Assembly: GCA_022564995.1 (NCBI GenBank)
Contig: JADFKK010000052.1
Span: 1 to 33,377, forward strand
Reading direction: 5' to 3'
Source of the DNA: Planctomycetota bacterium
GTDB taxonomy: Bacteria; Planctomycetota; Planctomycetia; Pirellulales; JADFKK01
Length of the DNA: 33,377 nucleotides
This document shows, one piece after another, positions 7,834 to 16,686 of this stretch. How positions within the stretch are numbered: the stretch's first letter is position 1; the number at the start of each line of letters is the position of its first letter. A model generated the notes under the pieces. That model ran no database searches. It was not told the DNA's origin and saw nothing but the letters and a program-made list of their open reading frames with translations. The position numbers and the translations under genes were made by a program.

Positions 7834-8502
7834 CTACCGCCTGGCTCGCTTCAGGGCAGAGAAGGCGAGCTGTTCTAGTTCGATGGCCAGATCGACGCCG
7901 ACCTGGCTGATGTGATCGGGCAGCGAAATGGTGACGGGGGCGAAGTTGACGACGCCTTCGAGGTGGGCGTCTGCGATACGATCGGCGACTTGCTGGGCCG
8001 CGGCGGCCGGCACGGCGATCATGGCCAGCTTGATGTTTTTTTTCTTGGCGATCTCGGTCAGTTGGTCGAGGTGAAAAATTTCGACGCCTTCGATCTTGGT
8101 GCCGACGCGATCTCGATCGACGTCGAAGGCCGCGACCAGCTCGAATCCCTGTTGCAAGAAGCCCTTGTAACCCAAAAGCGCCCGGCCCAGATTACCGACG
8201 CCGACCACCGCGATGTGCCACTGCCGATCGGTGCCGAGGATCTTGCGAATTGCCGCGATCAACTCGTCGCAGCGGTAGCCAATTCCCGGGTAGCCGAATT
8301 GGCCGAAGTAGGCCAGGTCTTTGCGGACCTGGGCGTCGCTGAAGCCCAGCAGGTTGCCCAACTGGCTGCTGCTGGTGGTTTCGTGGCCGCTATTGACGGC
8401 GTGCTGAAGCTCGCGCAAATACAAGCTGAGCCGATTGACGACGGCCTTGGGGACGGAGTTTCCCGATTCGCTGTCGCTGGACCTATTTTTTTGGGCACTC
8501 AT
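7834..8502 (-). CDS. rex: Redox-sensing transcriptional repressor Rex
   Basis: Rex senses the NADH/NAD+ ratio and represses fermentation and respiration genes when NADH is low. The 222-residue length is typical. An N-terminal winged helix spans about residues 18-75 (VVNRLSLYLRELQ, LGNLLGFSDAQVRKDLAYFG), followed by the Rossmann fold with VVGVGNLGRAL at 99-109 (GxGxxG at 101-106), and a C-terminal region rich in conserved patches such as KLAMIAVPAAAAQQVAD and VNFAPVTISLP. The last residues, including RARR, extend into repeat-like sequence. No canonical Rex operator is obvious just upstream, and the ribosome binding site is weak. Confidence 0.95.
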   Translation of the reverse strand: MSAQKNRSSDSESGNSVPKAVVNRLSLYLRELQHAVNSGHETTSSSQLGNLLGFSDAQVRKDLAYFGQFGYPGIGYRCDELIAAIRKILGTDRQWHIAVVGVGNLGRALLGYKGFLQQGFELVAAFDVDRDRVGTKIEGVEIFHLDQLTEIAKKKNIKLAMIAVPAAAAQQVADRIADAHLEGVVNFAPVTISLPDHISQVGVDLAIELEQLAFSALKRARR

Positions 8503-8636
8503 AAGCGTGCTCGGCGATAGCTGCGGTGTCAGCAGGCCCGGGGATGAGCAGAAAGCTCAGCTTCACTGTAAATCAACGATCGTCCGGCGGCAAGCCAGAT
8601 GCCTTCGTGCCGAATTGAATCCGCTGCCGCGACCAT

Positions 8637-8671
8637 AAAAAACCCCTTCCAGCTCGCGGCATGGAAGGGGT
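8637..8671 (-). terminator. Rho-independent terminator of the pseudopilin gene
   Basis: ACCCCTTCCA (8642-8651 as complement) pairs perfectly with TGGAAGGGGT (8662-8671) around a 10-base loop. On the minus strand the stem is followed directly by TTTTTT, complement of 8637-8642. It sits 37 bases past the stop of the pseudopilin gene. Confidence 0.85.
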
Positions 8672-8708
8672 GTGGGTGTGTCGGTCAGGCCCGCCGTCAA
8701 CGACGCCG

Positions 8709-9149
8709 TTATTCTGTGTAGTGGTCGGCGTGGTCGATCCAAATGTTGCCCGTCGTGGCGTTGTAAAGCCAGCCGCCGCCCGGGCTGCTGACGTCGGCCG
8801 CGACGGGTGTGGTGCCGGTGATCACCTTGACGGTCTTCGAGTCGGTGAGGCTGTTGACGGGCAGCGACTGCATGTAAGGTCCGTACGTGGTGCCGTCCGA
8901 GCCGTCGAGATTGGTGCCCTTGATCAATTCCGCCAGATCGCCGCTGGGCTTCAGTCCGTTATGCTGCGCTTTGTAGAGCTGAATCTGACCGCGGAGGGTG
9001 TGCAAATTGAACTTCACCGAGCTGCGTCGGGCGTCGTCCGTCGAGTCGGTGAATTGGGGAATGATCGTCGCGGCGAGGACCGCCAAAATGACGACCACGA
9101 TCAGCACTTCGATCAGTGTGAAGCCCCGGGTGTTTGTTCTTACATTCAT
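8709..9149 (-). CDS. GspG-like type II secretion/type IV pilus pseudopilin
   Basis: A 147-residue pseudopilin with a class III leader: MNVRTNTRG is cut before FTLIEV by prepilin peptidase, leaving the hydrophobic helix LIVVVILAVLAATIIPQF. The following sequence, DSTDDARRSSVKFNLHTLRG then IQLYKAQHN, and the end GGGWLYNATTGNIWID match the major pseudopilin GspG plan, in which a C-terminal Asp/Asn loop binds calcium. Start 9149 is chosen because it gives a normal leader; a longer frame reaches 9233 without support. AAGGA lies 12 bases upstream. No other secretion genes adjoin it, so it is an orphan that would work with a machine encoded elsewhere. Confidence 0.9.
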   Translation of the reverse strand: MNVRTNTRGFTLIEVLIVVVILAVLAATIIPQFTDSTDDARRSSVKFNLHTLRGQIQLYKAQHNGLKPSGDLAELIKGTNLDGSDGTTYGPYMQSLPVNSLTDSKTVKVITGTTPVAADVSSPGGGWLYNATTGNIWIDHADHYTE

Positions 9150-9716
9150 GATTTCAGAATATCCTTCATGGCTCGTTCTAAGGACGGATCGCGTCCTCCA
9201 ATGATATTTAGGTCGCAGGTGAGGGAGGGTCAAGAAAGTTTAGCCTGAAAATGTTGAGATCGGCGGTCTCGGGGGGATTGGCCGATGGCTCCACTCCATA
9301 AGGCGCGATTTCGGCGAGATTTCCGATTCGACAAAGTGGCGCCTCAAAACCGCACGCTTCGCCTCCAGATGTATCTCGCGACACAACCCCTCGAATCTGC
9401 CCAACCGATCGTCATTGCGCCCCAGCAAATACCTGCCGGGTGGGAAAAACTCGCCGAGAGTCGCCGTTTTCCGCGACCCGGCCGACTTGGATAACTCATG
9501 GCAATAGGGCCATATTTCCCAGCCAGACGCCAATCCACACCAAATCGTGTTGCTTTGGAGGTTATAACCCGACCTGGTTGAATAGCGAAAATGGCTGAGG
9601 TACGCAACTTGGTTAATGTGCCCCGAGTTGACCGGCCGAATGACTCAAAAGCGGACTCTATAGGTCCGCTGACTGGTCCTTCCCATTTTGAGGTGTCAAC
9701 GTAGGAGACAGAAGTT
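9150..9716. other. Long gap before the YTV gene, no recognised gene
   Basis: Open frames on the minus strand (for example 9240-9533) are short and resemble nothing I know. No strong repeat is visible. The stretch presumably carries the promoters of the divergent pseudopilin and YTV genes, but I cannot place -35/-10 boxes with confidence. TAGGAG at about 9702-9707 is the YTV ribosome binding site. Confidence 0.4.
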
Positions 9717-11543
9717 ATGAGCAAATTGCTGGGAGTGCCGATTGCTGCGGTCGTCCTGGTCTTCGCCCTTGGGGGCGAGGCCTGGGCAGGCTATTGCGGC
9801 GCGGCCAGGTATCGCTGTTGTGCAAAAACATGCGCGGCGGATTACGGCTGTGCGAAACAGCAGTGTCACACGGTCATGAAAACCTGCCGCAAGGTGGTCT
9901 GGGAAAAGCAGAATTACACCTGCTACAAGACCGTCTACGAAAAGGTCTGCGAAGACCGCCAGATCGACTGCGTCAAGTACGTGCCCGAGACCAAGTATCG
10001 CGAGTGCCAGTACACGGTTTGCAAGCCGGTTTGGGAAACCAAATACCGCACGGTCAACTACACCGTCTGCAAGCCGGTCTGGGAAACCAAGACCAAGACC
10101 TACTGCTACACCGTCTGCAAGCCGGTTTGGGAAACCAAGACCCGCGAGGTCTGCTACACCGTCTGCAAGCCGGTCTACGAGAAGAAGACCAAGACCTATT
10201 GCTACACGGTCATGAAGCCGGTCTGGGAAACCAAGACCAAGACAACGCACTACACTGTGTGCAAGCCGGTCTACGAAACGAAGACCAGGACCTACACCTA
10301 CACCGTCTGCAAGCCGGTTTGGGAAACCAAAACCAAGACGATCTGCTACACGGTCTGCAAGCCGGTCTGGGAAACCAAGACCCGGACCTACTGCTACACC
10401 GTCTGCAAGCCGGTCTGGGAAACCAAGACCCGCGAGATCTGCTACACGGTCTGCAAGCCGGTCTGGGAAACCAAAACCCGGACGATCTGCTACACCGTCT
10501 GCAAGCCGGTCTACGAGACCAAGTATCGCGAGGTCTGCTACACGGTCTGCAAGCCGGTCCACTACACCAAGACCGTCAAGATCTGCGGCGGTCGCTGGGA
10601 AACCCAGGTCACCGAGCGGCCCGGTCCGGTCGTGACCAAGTGTATTCAAGAGCCCGGCACCTGGACGTATGATCCTTGCTCCTGCCGCTGCGTCTATAAG
10701 CCCGGTGCCACGAAGACCGTCAAGGTTCAGTGCCCGCCGATCAGATGCTGCAAGCGGGTTTGGATTCCGGAAGTGAAAGTGCAGAAGATCAAGTGCGTCC
10801 GCTACGTGCGAGAGACCAAGACCAAGAAGGTTCCTTACACGGTCTGTCGCTACGTCCGCGAGAAGAAGACGAAGACCTGCACGTACAAGGTCTGTCGCAT
10901 GGTTCGCGAGAAGAAGACCAAGACCGTCACGTATAAGGTCTGTCGCTACGTGTCTGAGAAGAAGACCAAGACCTGCACCTACAAGGTCTGTCGCATGGTG
11001 CCCGTGAAGAAGACCCGCACCGTCACGTATAAGGTTTGCCGCATGGTGCCGGAGACGAAGACGAAGACCTGCACCTACACGGTCTGCCGTTATGTGCAAG
11101 AGAAGAAGACCCGCACCTGCACGTACAAAGTCTGCCGCATGGTGCCCGTGAAGAAGACCCGCACTTGCACCTACACGGTTTGCCGTATGGTGCGAGAGCA
11201 AAAGAAGAAGACCGTCACGTACAAGGTCTGTCGCATGGTGCCGGAAAAAAAGACCCGGACCTGCACGTACCGCGTGTGCCGCATGGTCAAAGAGTGCAAG
11301 ACCAAGCAGGTTCCTTACCAGGTGTGCCACATCGAAAAAACGGTTCACACCAAGAAGGTGCCGTACACGGTCTGCAAGCCGGTGCATTACACCAAGACCA
11401 TCCAGGTCACCAGGTGTGTGCCGAAAAAGGTGGCCTACACCGCCACGCGCTGCGTCCGCAAGGTCGTCTGCGTGCAGGTGCCGGTGAAGGTCTGCTGCCC
11501 CGTGCCGTGCTGCCAGCGTCGCAGTTGCGGTTGCAGCGGCTAG
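9717..11543 (+). CDS. Secreted cysteine-rich YTV-repeat protein
   Basis: A 608-residue exported protein of the planctomycete YTV family, thought to form a disulfide-crosslinked part of the cell wall. A signal peptide (LLGVPIAAVVLVFALGGEAWA) is followed by a Cys-rich head. The first array has about 12 units of 16 residues of the form WETKTRTYCYTVCKPV. A spacer of about 80 residues contains GGRWETQVTERPGP and paired Cys. The second array has about 11 units of 16 residues of the form REKKTKTCTYKVCRMV. The tail is rich in CC pairs. Each unit is 48 bases and neighbours are nearly identical at DNA level, so unit gain and loss is likely. TAGGAG supports the start, and a strong terminator follows. 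The exact role is inferred from family lore, not shown here. Confidence 0.93.
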   Translation: MSKLLGVPIAAVVLVFALGGEAWAGYCGAARYRCCAKTCAADYGCAKQQCHTVMKTCRKVVWEKQNYTCYKTVYEKVCEDRQIDCVKYVPETKYRECQYTVCKPVWETKYRTVNYTVCKPVWETKTKTYCYTVCKPVWETKTREVCYTVCKPVYEKKTKTYCYTVMKPVWETKTKTTHYTVCKPVYETKTRTYTYTVCKPVWETKTKTICYTVCKPVWETKTRTYCYTVCKPVWETKTREICYTVCKPVWETKTRTICYTVCKPVYETKYREVCYTVCKPVHYTKTVKICGGRWETQVTERPGPVVTKCIQEPGTWTYDPCSCRCVYKPGATKTVKVQCPPIRCCKRVWIPEVKVQKIKCVRYVRETKTKKVPYTVCRYVREKKTKTCTYKVCRMVREKKTKTVTYKVCRYVSEKKTKTCTYKVCRMVPVKKTRTVTYKVCRMVPETKTKTCTYTVCRYVQEKKTRTCTYKVCRMVPVKKTRTCTYTVCRMVREQKKKTVTYKVCRMVPEKKTRTCTYRVCRMVKECKTKQVPYQVCHIEKTVHTKKVPYTVCKPVHYTKTIQVTRCVPKKVAYTATRCVRKVVCVQVPVKVCCPVPCCQRRSCGCSG

Positions 11544-11586
11544 TTGTCGCTTTGACTTGAGTGAAGAACCAGTCGATGAGTTTCGC

Positions 11587-11627
11587 GGCGGTTCGATTCC
11601 TTAGTCGGAATCGAACCGCCTTTTTTT
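11587..11627 (+). terminator. Rho-independent terminator after the YTV gene
   Basis: A perfect 14-base stem, GGCGGTTCGATTCC (11587-11600) with GGAATCGAACCGCC (11607-11620), closes a 6-base loop and is followed by seven T. It lies 43 bases after the stop codon. Confidence 0.95.
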
Positions 11628-11661
11628 GTGCGCGAAAGACAAGGGCGAAGACGAAGGGAAA

Positions 11662-11803
11662 TCTTAAATCCTAAGCACGAAATCCTAAACAAATTCAAAT
11701 GAGGAAATCAAAATAATCGAAACACTCACGTCGATGTATCGTGTTCCTGTTGTTTTGAGCATTCTGACATTCTGATTTGTTTAGGATTTAGGATTTCGGA
11801 TTT
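11662..11803. repeat. Dispersed palindromic element, family A, copy 1
   Basis: The left arm (about 11666-11696) contains AAATCCTAAGCACGAAATCC and CTAAACAAAT. The right arm (11771-11803) is its approximate reverse complement with ATTTGTTTAGGATTTAGG. Between the arms is about 75 bases of unrelated sequence. A second copy lies at 16687-16798. The right arm supplies the TAA stop codon of the CPBP protease gene. Confidence 0.8.
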
Positions 11804-12404
11804 AGCCCTCCGGATCGACGCAGCCTGCTCGCGAACCGCTCCCCCGCAACAACCACATCAGTGCCACAAAGTCGTACACTGCGTGGGTCACGATCGGCGC
11901 CAGCAGGTTGTCCTGCCACACCATCAGCCAACCGAGATACAGGCCGATTCCGGCCGCGACGAGGGCGTAGGTCCTGGTGATCGGATGGGCCAGCCCAAAG
12001 GCGACCGCGGCGGCCGACACGCCGCCGACGATGCCGAACTTTTCGCCAATCACCGGCTGAATCAGGCCACGGAAGAGCATTTCTTCGCCGATGCCGGCCG
12101 CCGCGGAGACCAAGGCCAATGACAGCAAGCCATAGCCGGCGAACATCTGCTGGACCAGCCGTTCGCTTACTTCGAATAGGCGCTGCAAAGGAGCAAGGGG
12201 CAGACGCCGGCCGACCTGCAAAGCCGCCAGCGGCGGAACCGCGGCGGCCGCGCCCCACAGCGCCGCCTGCCCGTCCCATCGCAGTTGCTCCAGCGGCGAT
12301 TGATCTAGCGCCCATCCCAGCGCCAACGCCCCCAAGCCCACGGCCAACTCAAAGCCGATCGCCACCAGCAGAAAGCCCTTGGGTCTATCGAAATCGTCGT
12401 CCAT
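11802..12404 (-). CDS. CPBP-family intramembrane glutamic protease
   Basis: A 200-residue integral membrane protein of the CPBP (CAAX protease and bacteriocin-processing, also called Abi) family. The three family motifs are present: EEMLFRG (about residues 106-112, tandem catalytic Glu plus Arg), FGLAHPITR with the second-motif His, and THAVYDFVAL with the third. About four to six hydrophobic segments surround them. Substrate is unknown; bacterial members process peptides or prenylated-like proteins. The stop codon lies inside a palindromic repeat, so the last few residues (RAGCVDPEG) may differ between relatives. Confidence 0.88.
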   Translation of the reverse strand: MDDDFDRPKGFLLVAIGFELAVGLGALALGWALDQSPLEQLRWDGQAALWGAAAAVPPLAALQVGRRLPLAPLQRLFEVSERLVQQMFAGYGLLSLALVSAAAGIGEEMLFRGLIQPVIGEKFGIVGGVSAAAVAFGLAHPITRTYALVAAGIGLYLGWLMVWQDNLLAPIVTHAVYDFVALMWLLRGSGSRAGCVDPEG

Positions 12405-12820
12405 CGCTCATCCACATTCGTCGTAGGTTATGCTTCAGCATAACATCCGCCGTCTTTTCGCGGCTGTCATCCGAGCGGATTCTTGCCGGCTTCAGCCGGC
12501 TCCCCGTCAGCCGCCAGCTTTAGCCGGTGGTCCAATTCGCCCCTCCAAAATTCATCGTCAGCCGGCTTTAGCCGGCTTCTCGTCTCGTCGCCTTCACCGA
12601 AGTGACCGATCCAGGTTGCTCGGCCTGGATCAGGAAGCGGCCGGCCCCGGTCACCGGCGTCCGACGAACGAATGCGCAACTGGCTGCTTTCAATCGCCGC
12701 GCGGGTCGTTGCGATAGAGGGCCGTTGCCATTGCTCCCTCACGAGATGTACAATAGACCTCACTTTACAGCATGTAAGATGTGAAACCTCTGCGACCAGT
12801 CTTTCCACGGGAGTACAAGC
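12405..12820. repeat. Gap with several short palindromic repeats
   Basis: No gene is supported. A hairpin GGTTATGCT/AGCATAACA-type palindrome is at about 12426-12444. Several copies of GCCGGCTTTAGCCGGCTT-like sequence follow (12485-12500, 12515-12530 degenerate, 12560-12578). The last 100 bases before 12821 should hold the promoter of the DUF1559 gene; GGGAG at 12808-12812 is its ribosome binding site. Confidence 0.55.
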
Positions 12821-14473
12821 ATGAGCTTGAAAACACGGGCTGCGATCGCGATCAACTCAGCCGCTTTATTGGCTGTGTGTTGCGGCAATCTGTTGGCCCA
12901 GCAAGCCGACGTCTCCGCAAAGCCCCTCGACACCAAGCGGTCTGGTTTGTCCTACCTCAGCGAGGACTTTTCGATCGCCATGGTGATCCACCCAAGGCGG
13001 ATTTTCGCGTCGCGCTCCGGCGTAGGAATAGCGAAGGAAGAACTGTTTGCCTATGTCAAGCGATCGTCCGGCCTTGAACTGCAAAATGTAGAACAGGTCA
13101 TCATGGCGCTGGGTTTTCCGAAGCCAGATCCCAAGATTCGTCGGTCGTCGGAAAACAACGGCGTGGTGGTCCGATTCTCGGAGCCCGTGGACAAGAAAGC
13201 CATCGTCGAGCGGATCGCTCCGACCGCCAAGAAGCAAGAGATTGACGGGCACGTTTACTACCGCGCGCCGCGGTCCGGAAAGAGCGTTTGTTTTCCCAAC
13301 GATCGAACCGCGGTGATTGCGCCGGGACGGTTGCTGGATCGAATGATGGCGGTCAAGAAGGAGGACAGCCCGCTGGTTCGACAATTGCGGAGAACAAGCT
13401 TCGACGCCGACGCCGTAGTCGTCTTCTTCGTCCCACCGCTACGATCTCGGATTGCGGAGCCGTTCAAAAACTCGCCGCCCTCGGACGTGTTCGCGCCGCT
13501 CCTGAAGATCCCGGATCATATTGAGACGGCGACCATGACCCTAAATTTGTCCAGTCGCGTACCGGTGTGGCTCGAATTGCAATCCAAGACCGCCAAGTCG
13601 GCCGTCGAACTGGAAGGCCTGTCGGACAAGGCGATCGGAATCGCCAAGGCATTTTTTGCCGCGCTGCCGGATCAAGACAATCCACACCGGGACCGGAAGG
13701 CGTTACTCGACGGATTGGATGAGTTGATCTCGAACATCCACGTCCGCCGAAAGGACAATCGTGTTCTCGTCAGTGCTTCCCAACTCAAGAATCGAGATGG
13801 TTTCAGCAAGGTGGTTGGAATCATGGTTCGAGGCACCCTAGAAAGCGCACGGCGAAATGCCAGCATGTCAAACCTGAAATACGTCGTCCTTGCGCTCAGC
13901 AACTACGCCGAAGATCACAAGGGCAAACTGCCGCTGGCTGTCTTTCCACTCAGAAAGGGCAAGCCATCTGCGAGTTGGAGAGTCCACCTGCTCCCCTATC
14001 TCGAAGAAAAGGAACTCTACAAACAATACAATTTCGATGAACCCTGGGACAGCAAACACAACAAGAAGCTGCTCGCCAAGATACCGAAGGTCTATGGCCC
14101 CTCAAGCGACGGAAAAACACGCATCGTCGCGCCCGTGGGCAATCTCACCATCTTCGGAGCCACAGAGCCCGTCCTGCTATCTGACCTCAACAGCGGTGGC
14201 AACAACACGATCGCTGTTGTCGAAGTCGCACCCGAGAAGGCCGTCCCTTGGACATATCCACTCGACATGCCCTACGACCCGAAGCGGCCCCTGGCAGGAT
14301 TCGGGAAAATCGATCGATACATCCTGGCCGCCTTTTGCAACGGTCGCATCGAGTTCATCCATAAGTCGACCGACGCGGATTTCTTGCGGATGATGTTTGA
14401 CTACACGAGCGTTCTGAACGAAGCTGATGGTACTTTTCGATTTGACGACGATGAAGACGATGAAGACAAGTGA
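12821..14473 (+). CDS. Secreted protein with a C-terminal DUF1559-type domain
   Basis: A 550-residue exported protein of unknown function. A signal peptide (AIAINSAALLAVCCGNLLA) precedes a region of about 320 residues with no family I recognise. From about residue 345 the DUF1559 signature begins: SMSNLKYVVLALSNYAEDH, then SWRVHLLPYLEEKELYKQY with FDEPWDSKHN, then TIAVVEVAPEKAVPW. Most DUF1559 proteins carry a pilin-like leader directly before this domain; here the domain sits at the end of a normal secreted protein. The tail is very acidic (FDDDEDDEDK). Start is supported by GGGAG 8 bases upstream. Confidence 0.8.
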   Translation: MSLKTRAAIAINSAALLAVCCGNLLAQQADVSAKPLDTKRSGLSYLSEDFSIAMVIHPRRIFASRSGVGIAKEELFAYVKRSSGLELQNVEQVIMALGFPKPDPKIRRSSENNGVVVRFSEPVDKKAIVERIAPTAKKQEIDGHVYYRAPRSGKSVCFPNDRTAVIAPGRLLDRMMAVKKEDSPLVRQLRRTSFDADAVVVFFVPPLRSRIAEPFKNSPPSDVFAPLLKIPDHIETATMTLNLSSRVPVWLELQSKTAKSAVELEGLSDKAIGIAKAFFAALPDQDNPHRDRKALLDGLDELISNIHVRRKDNRVLVSASQLKNRDGFSKVVGIMVRGTLESARRNASMSNLKYVVLALSNYAEDHKGKLPLAVFPLRKGKPSASWRVHLLPYLEEKELYKQYNFDEPWDSKHNKKLLAKIPKVYGPSSDGKTRIVAPVGNLTIFGATEPVLLSDLNSGGNNTIAVVEVAPEKAVPWTYPLDMPYDPKRPLAGFGKIDRYILAAFCNGRIEFIHKSTDADFLRMMFDYTSVLNEADGTFRFDDDEDDEDK

Positions 14474-14508
14474 ACACCCGCAGCAGGACAGTTCCCAGAG
14501 TTGTTGCC

Positions 14509-14781
14509 ATGATCCAATCGACCCAGCAAAAGTTGCTCGACGCGCTGGCCCGGTTGTGTGACAGCTCCCCTGGCGTGCGCTTCGGACAGCTTCTGGCACA
14601 CCTTGGCTTTCTGGCGGAAGATCGGGGCAGCCCTGGGCTTTCTGAAATCGAAGACGCCGATCTGTTAGCCGCGATGGAACAGCATCTCGACGAGACTTCC
14701 CGCTGCCAACAGCCGATTGCTGAGCGAGAAGACGTGACCAGCCAAGACGGCCAACCGGAGTTGCGTGGTGTGGATCGGTAG
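14509..14781 (+). CDS. Small conserved-looking hypothetical protein
   Basis: About 90 residues from ATG 14509; a GTG at 14470, overlapping the previous stop, is an alternative start giving 103. The segment LLDALARLCDSSPGVRFGQL followed by LAHLGF resembles small planctomycete proteins of unknown function that share an RFGQL core. No ribosome binding site stands out, so expression may be coupled to the upstream gene. The protein is soluble, without signal peptide or membrane segment. Function unknown. Confidence 0.6.
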   Translation: MIQSTQQKLLDALARLCDSSPGVRFGQLLAHLGFLAEDRGSPGLSEIEDADLLAAMEQHLDETSRCQQPIAEREDVTSQDGQPELRGVDR

Positions 14782-14892
14782 GACCGCAGTGAGGAGATCG
14801 AGCATCCGTGCCGGAAATCGCAGGAACTCGGACGAGCAACGCCGAACTGAATTCTTGCGAATTCAGCTACCTGTCGGAACCTGTCCGATCGA

Positions 14893-15063
14893 TCAATCCA
14901 AATCGTATTCGTCGAACGGCGAGTCCACACCGTTGCGCTCGGTGTCTTCCGAATTCAGGCCGAGACGAATCAGACGTTCGCGCTCGCTCCAGCTCGAACG
15001 AATCAGGGCGCTACGCTCTTCGATCTCCTCGGGGGTTGGCACATAGTGTGGGGCTTTCGGCAT
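14893..15063 (-). CDS. 56-residue conserved-looking small protein
   Basis: Reading the minus strand from ATG 15063 gives MPKAPHYVPTPEEIEERSAL, then IRSSWSERERLIRLG, and ends FDEYDLD before TGA at 14893. GGAGG lies 8 bases upstream of the ATG, an excellent ribosome binding site. The pattern YVPTPEEI followed by WSERERxxRxG recalls small planctomycete proteins of unknown function. It is strongly charged and probably helical, with no membrane segment. It is convergent with the preceding small gene and divergent from the DUF1501 gene. Confidence 0.7.
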   Translation of the reverse strand: MPKAPHYVPTPEEIEERSALIRSSWSERERLIRLGLNSEDTERNGVDSPFDEYDLD

Positions 15064-15281
15064 GAATGGCGTCCTCCGGAGTTTGCGATGTCCTCAAGCC
15101 TAGTCAGTCTAAATTACCAATTCAACGCCTTTAGCCCAGATTTCCCGGACTTCCTCCGCTATCAGCTTTTCCTAAACAGCCAGTCCGTCGCTGGCGATCG
15201 ACTTGCAATCGCACCCACCGCCGGGCTAAAATGCTGATCGACTTGCTGCGCAGCGCGTCTCAAACAAGACCGGACCTGGCG

Positions 15282-16679
15282 ATGCCCTCATTTTACGAAT
15301 CTCCTGTTGTGCCAAGCACTTACGCGCCGTCCGTGTCGCGTCGCCGACTCCTGCAGTTCGGCTCGCTGGGGCTGATGGGCGTACATTTGCCGCAGTTGCT
15401 GGCCGCCGATGAGCGGGCGGCCAAGAGCGGCATCCGGCCGCGGGCCGACGCCTGCATCGTGATTTTTCTCAATGGCGGGCCGAGCCATCTCGACATGTGG
15501 GACATGAAACCAGACGCACCGGTCGAGATCCGCGGCGAATTTCAGTCGATCCGCAGCAGCGCCCCCGGCATCCGCTTGTGCGAGCATCTGCCGAAACTGG
15601 CCCGGCAGATGCACCATGCGACGCTGGTCCGCTCGATGCACCACAACGTCAACAACTCCCACGCGCTGGCCGTCTACACCGCGATGACCGGCCACGACCG
15701 CGGAGACGTCAATCGCATTGTCGGGGCCAGCGCCGAAGATCAACCCAGCCCGGGCTGCGTGTTGACGAAGCTGCGTCCGCCAAAAAACAAAGCCGTGCCG
15801 TATGTGTCGTTGCCTTACAAGACCAAGGAAGGCGCGAGCGGCCCGCCGCAGCCCGGCTTCGTTGGCGGCTTCATCGGGCAGGGTTACGATCCGCTGTGGG
15901 TTCTGTCCGATCCGAACGCTCCTAACTTTTCGGTCGACGCGTTGACGCTCAACCGGCAGCTTACCGCCTCGCGCGTGAAGGATCGCACGGCCTTATTAGA
16001 AAAGCTCGATACGCAGCGAAAGATCGTCGAAGTCGACCGCACGATGCGGGCGACTAATCGGTTTCAACATCGGGCGCTCGATATGCTGACTTCCCGCGAT
16101 GCGCAGCAGGCGTTTCGGATTCACGAAGAATCGGACAAGACGCGCAGCAGCTACGGCCGTAACATCTATGGCCAAAGCGTTCTGTTGGCACGACGATTGA
16201 TCGAAGCTGGCACCCGGGTGGTGAACATTTCCTGGGCGCCGGATGCCAACGCTACTTGGGACACGCACGCGGGGAATTTCAACAAGCTCAAGAACCCGCT
16301 GCTACCGCAGTTCGACGCGGCGTGCAGCAGCTTGCTGGCCGATCTACACGAGCGGGGTCTGCTGGAGCGAACGCTGGTGGCGGTGATGGGCGACTTTGGC
16401 CGCTCGCCAAAGGTGAACAGTAACCAGGGCGGGCGCGATCACTGGAATAGTTGTTACACCATCATGCTGGCCGGCGGCGGCATCCGCGGCGGCCACGTGT
16501 TCGGCGCCAGCGACCGCACGGGATCGCTGCCGGCGGTGAGCCCCGTCACGCCCGGCGATGTGATCGCCACGATCTACAACCGCCTGGGCATCGATCACCG
16601 GCACCACCTCTACGATGCGCTCGATCGCCCGCTGCGGATCGTGCCGGAGGGAAAAGTGTTGCGGGGGTTGTTAGTGTAG
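15282..16679 (+). CDS. Tat-exported DUF1501 protein
   Basis: A 465-residue member of DUF1501, a sulfatase/alkaline-phosphatase-like family much expanded in planctomycetes and often paired with DUF1549/1553 cytochrome-like proteins, which are absent here. A twin-arginine signal, SRRRLLQFGSLGLMG, is at residues 19-33. Family motifs include IFLNGGPSHLDMWDMKPDA, SMHHNVNNSHA, and near the end GDFGRSPKVNSNQGGRDHWN with the metal-site-like GRDHW. The start at 15282 places the RR motif well; an earlier in-frame ATG at 15231 is possible and neither has a strong ribosome binding site. Substrate unknown. Confidence 0.9.
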   Translation: MPSFYESPVVPSTYAPSVSRRRLLQFGSLGLMGVHLPQLLAADERAAKSGIRPRADACIVIFLNGGPSHLDMWDMKPDAPVEIRGEFQSIRSSAPGIRLCEHLPKLARQMHHATLVRSMHHNVNNSHALAVYTAMTGHDRGDVNRIVGASAEDQPSPGCVLTKLRPPKNKAVPYVSLPYKTKEGASGPPQPGFVGGFIGQGYDPLWVLSDPNAPNFSVDALTLNRQLTASRVKDRTALLEKLDTQRKIVEVDRTMRATNRFQHRALDMLTSRDAQQAFRIHEESDKTRSSYGRNIYGQSVLLARRLIEAGTRVVNISWAPDANATWDTHAGNFNKLKNPLLPQFDAACSSLLADLHERGLLERTLVAVMGDFGRSPKVNSNQGGRDHWNSCYTIMLAGGGIRGGHVFGASDRTGSLPAVSPVTPGDVIATIYNRLGIDHRHHLYDALDRPLRIVPEGKVLRGLLV

Positions 16680-16686
16680 CAGGCGA

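Noticed and set aside
9794..10672. 292-codon open frame in another plus-strand frame within the YTV gene
   Set aside because: Same repeat-driven artefact: periodic LHRLQAGLGNQD arises from the out-of-frame 48-base unit.
9696..11387. 563-codon open frame on the minus strand opposite the YTV gene, encoding regular DRLADGVADLAGLGFP-like repeats
   Set aside because: Its repeats are the mirror of the 48-base YTV repeats, and it lacks a ribosome binding site. The YTV frame has a signal peptide, family motifs, a ribosome binding site and a terminator.
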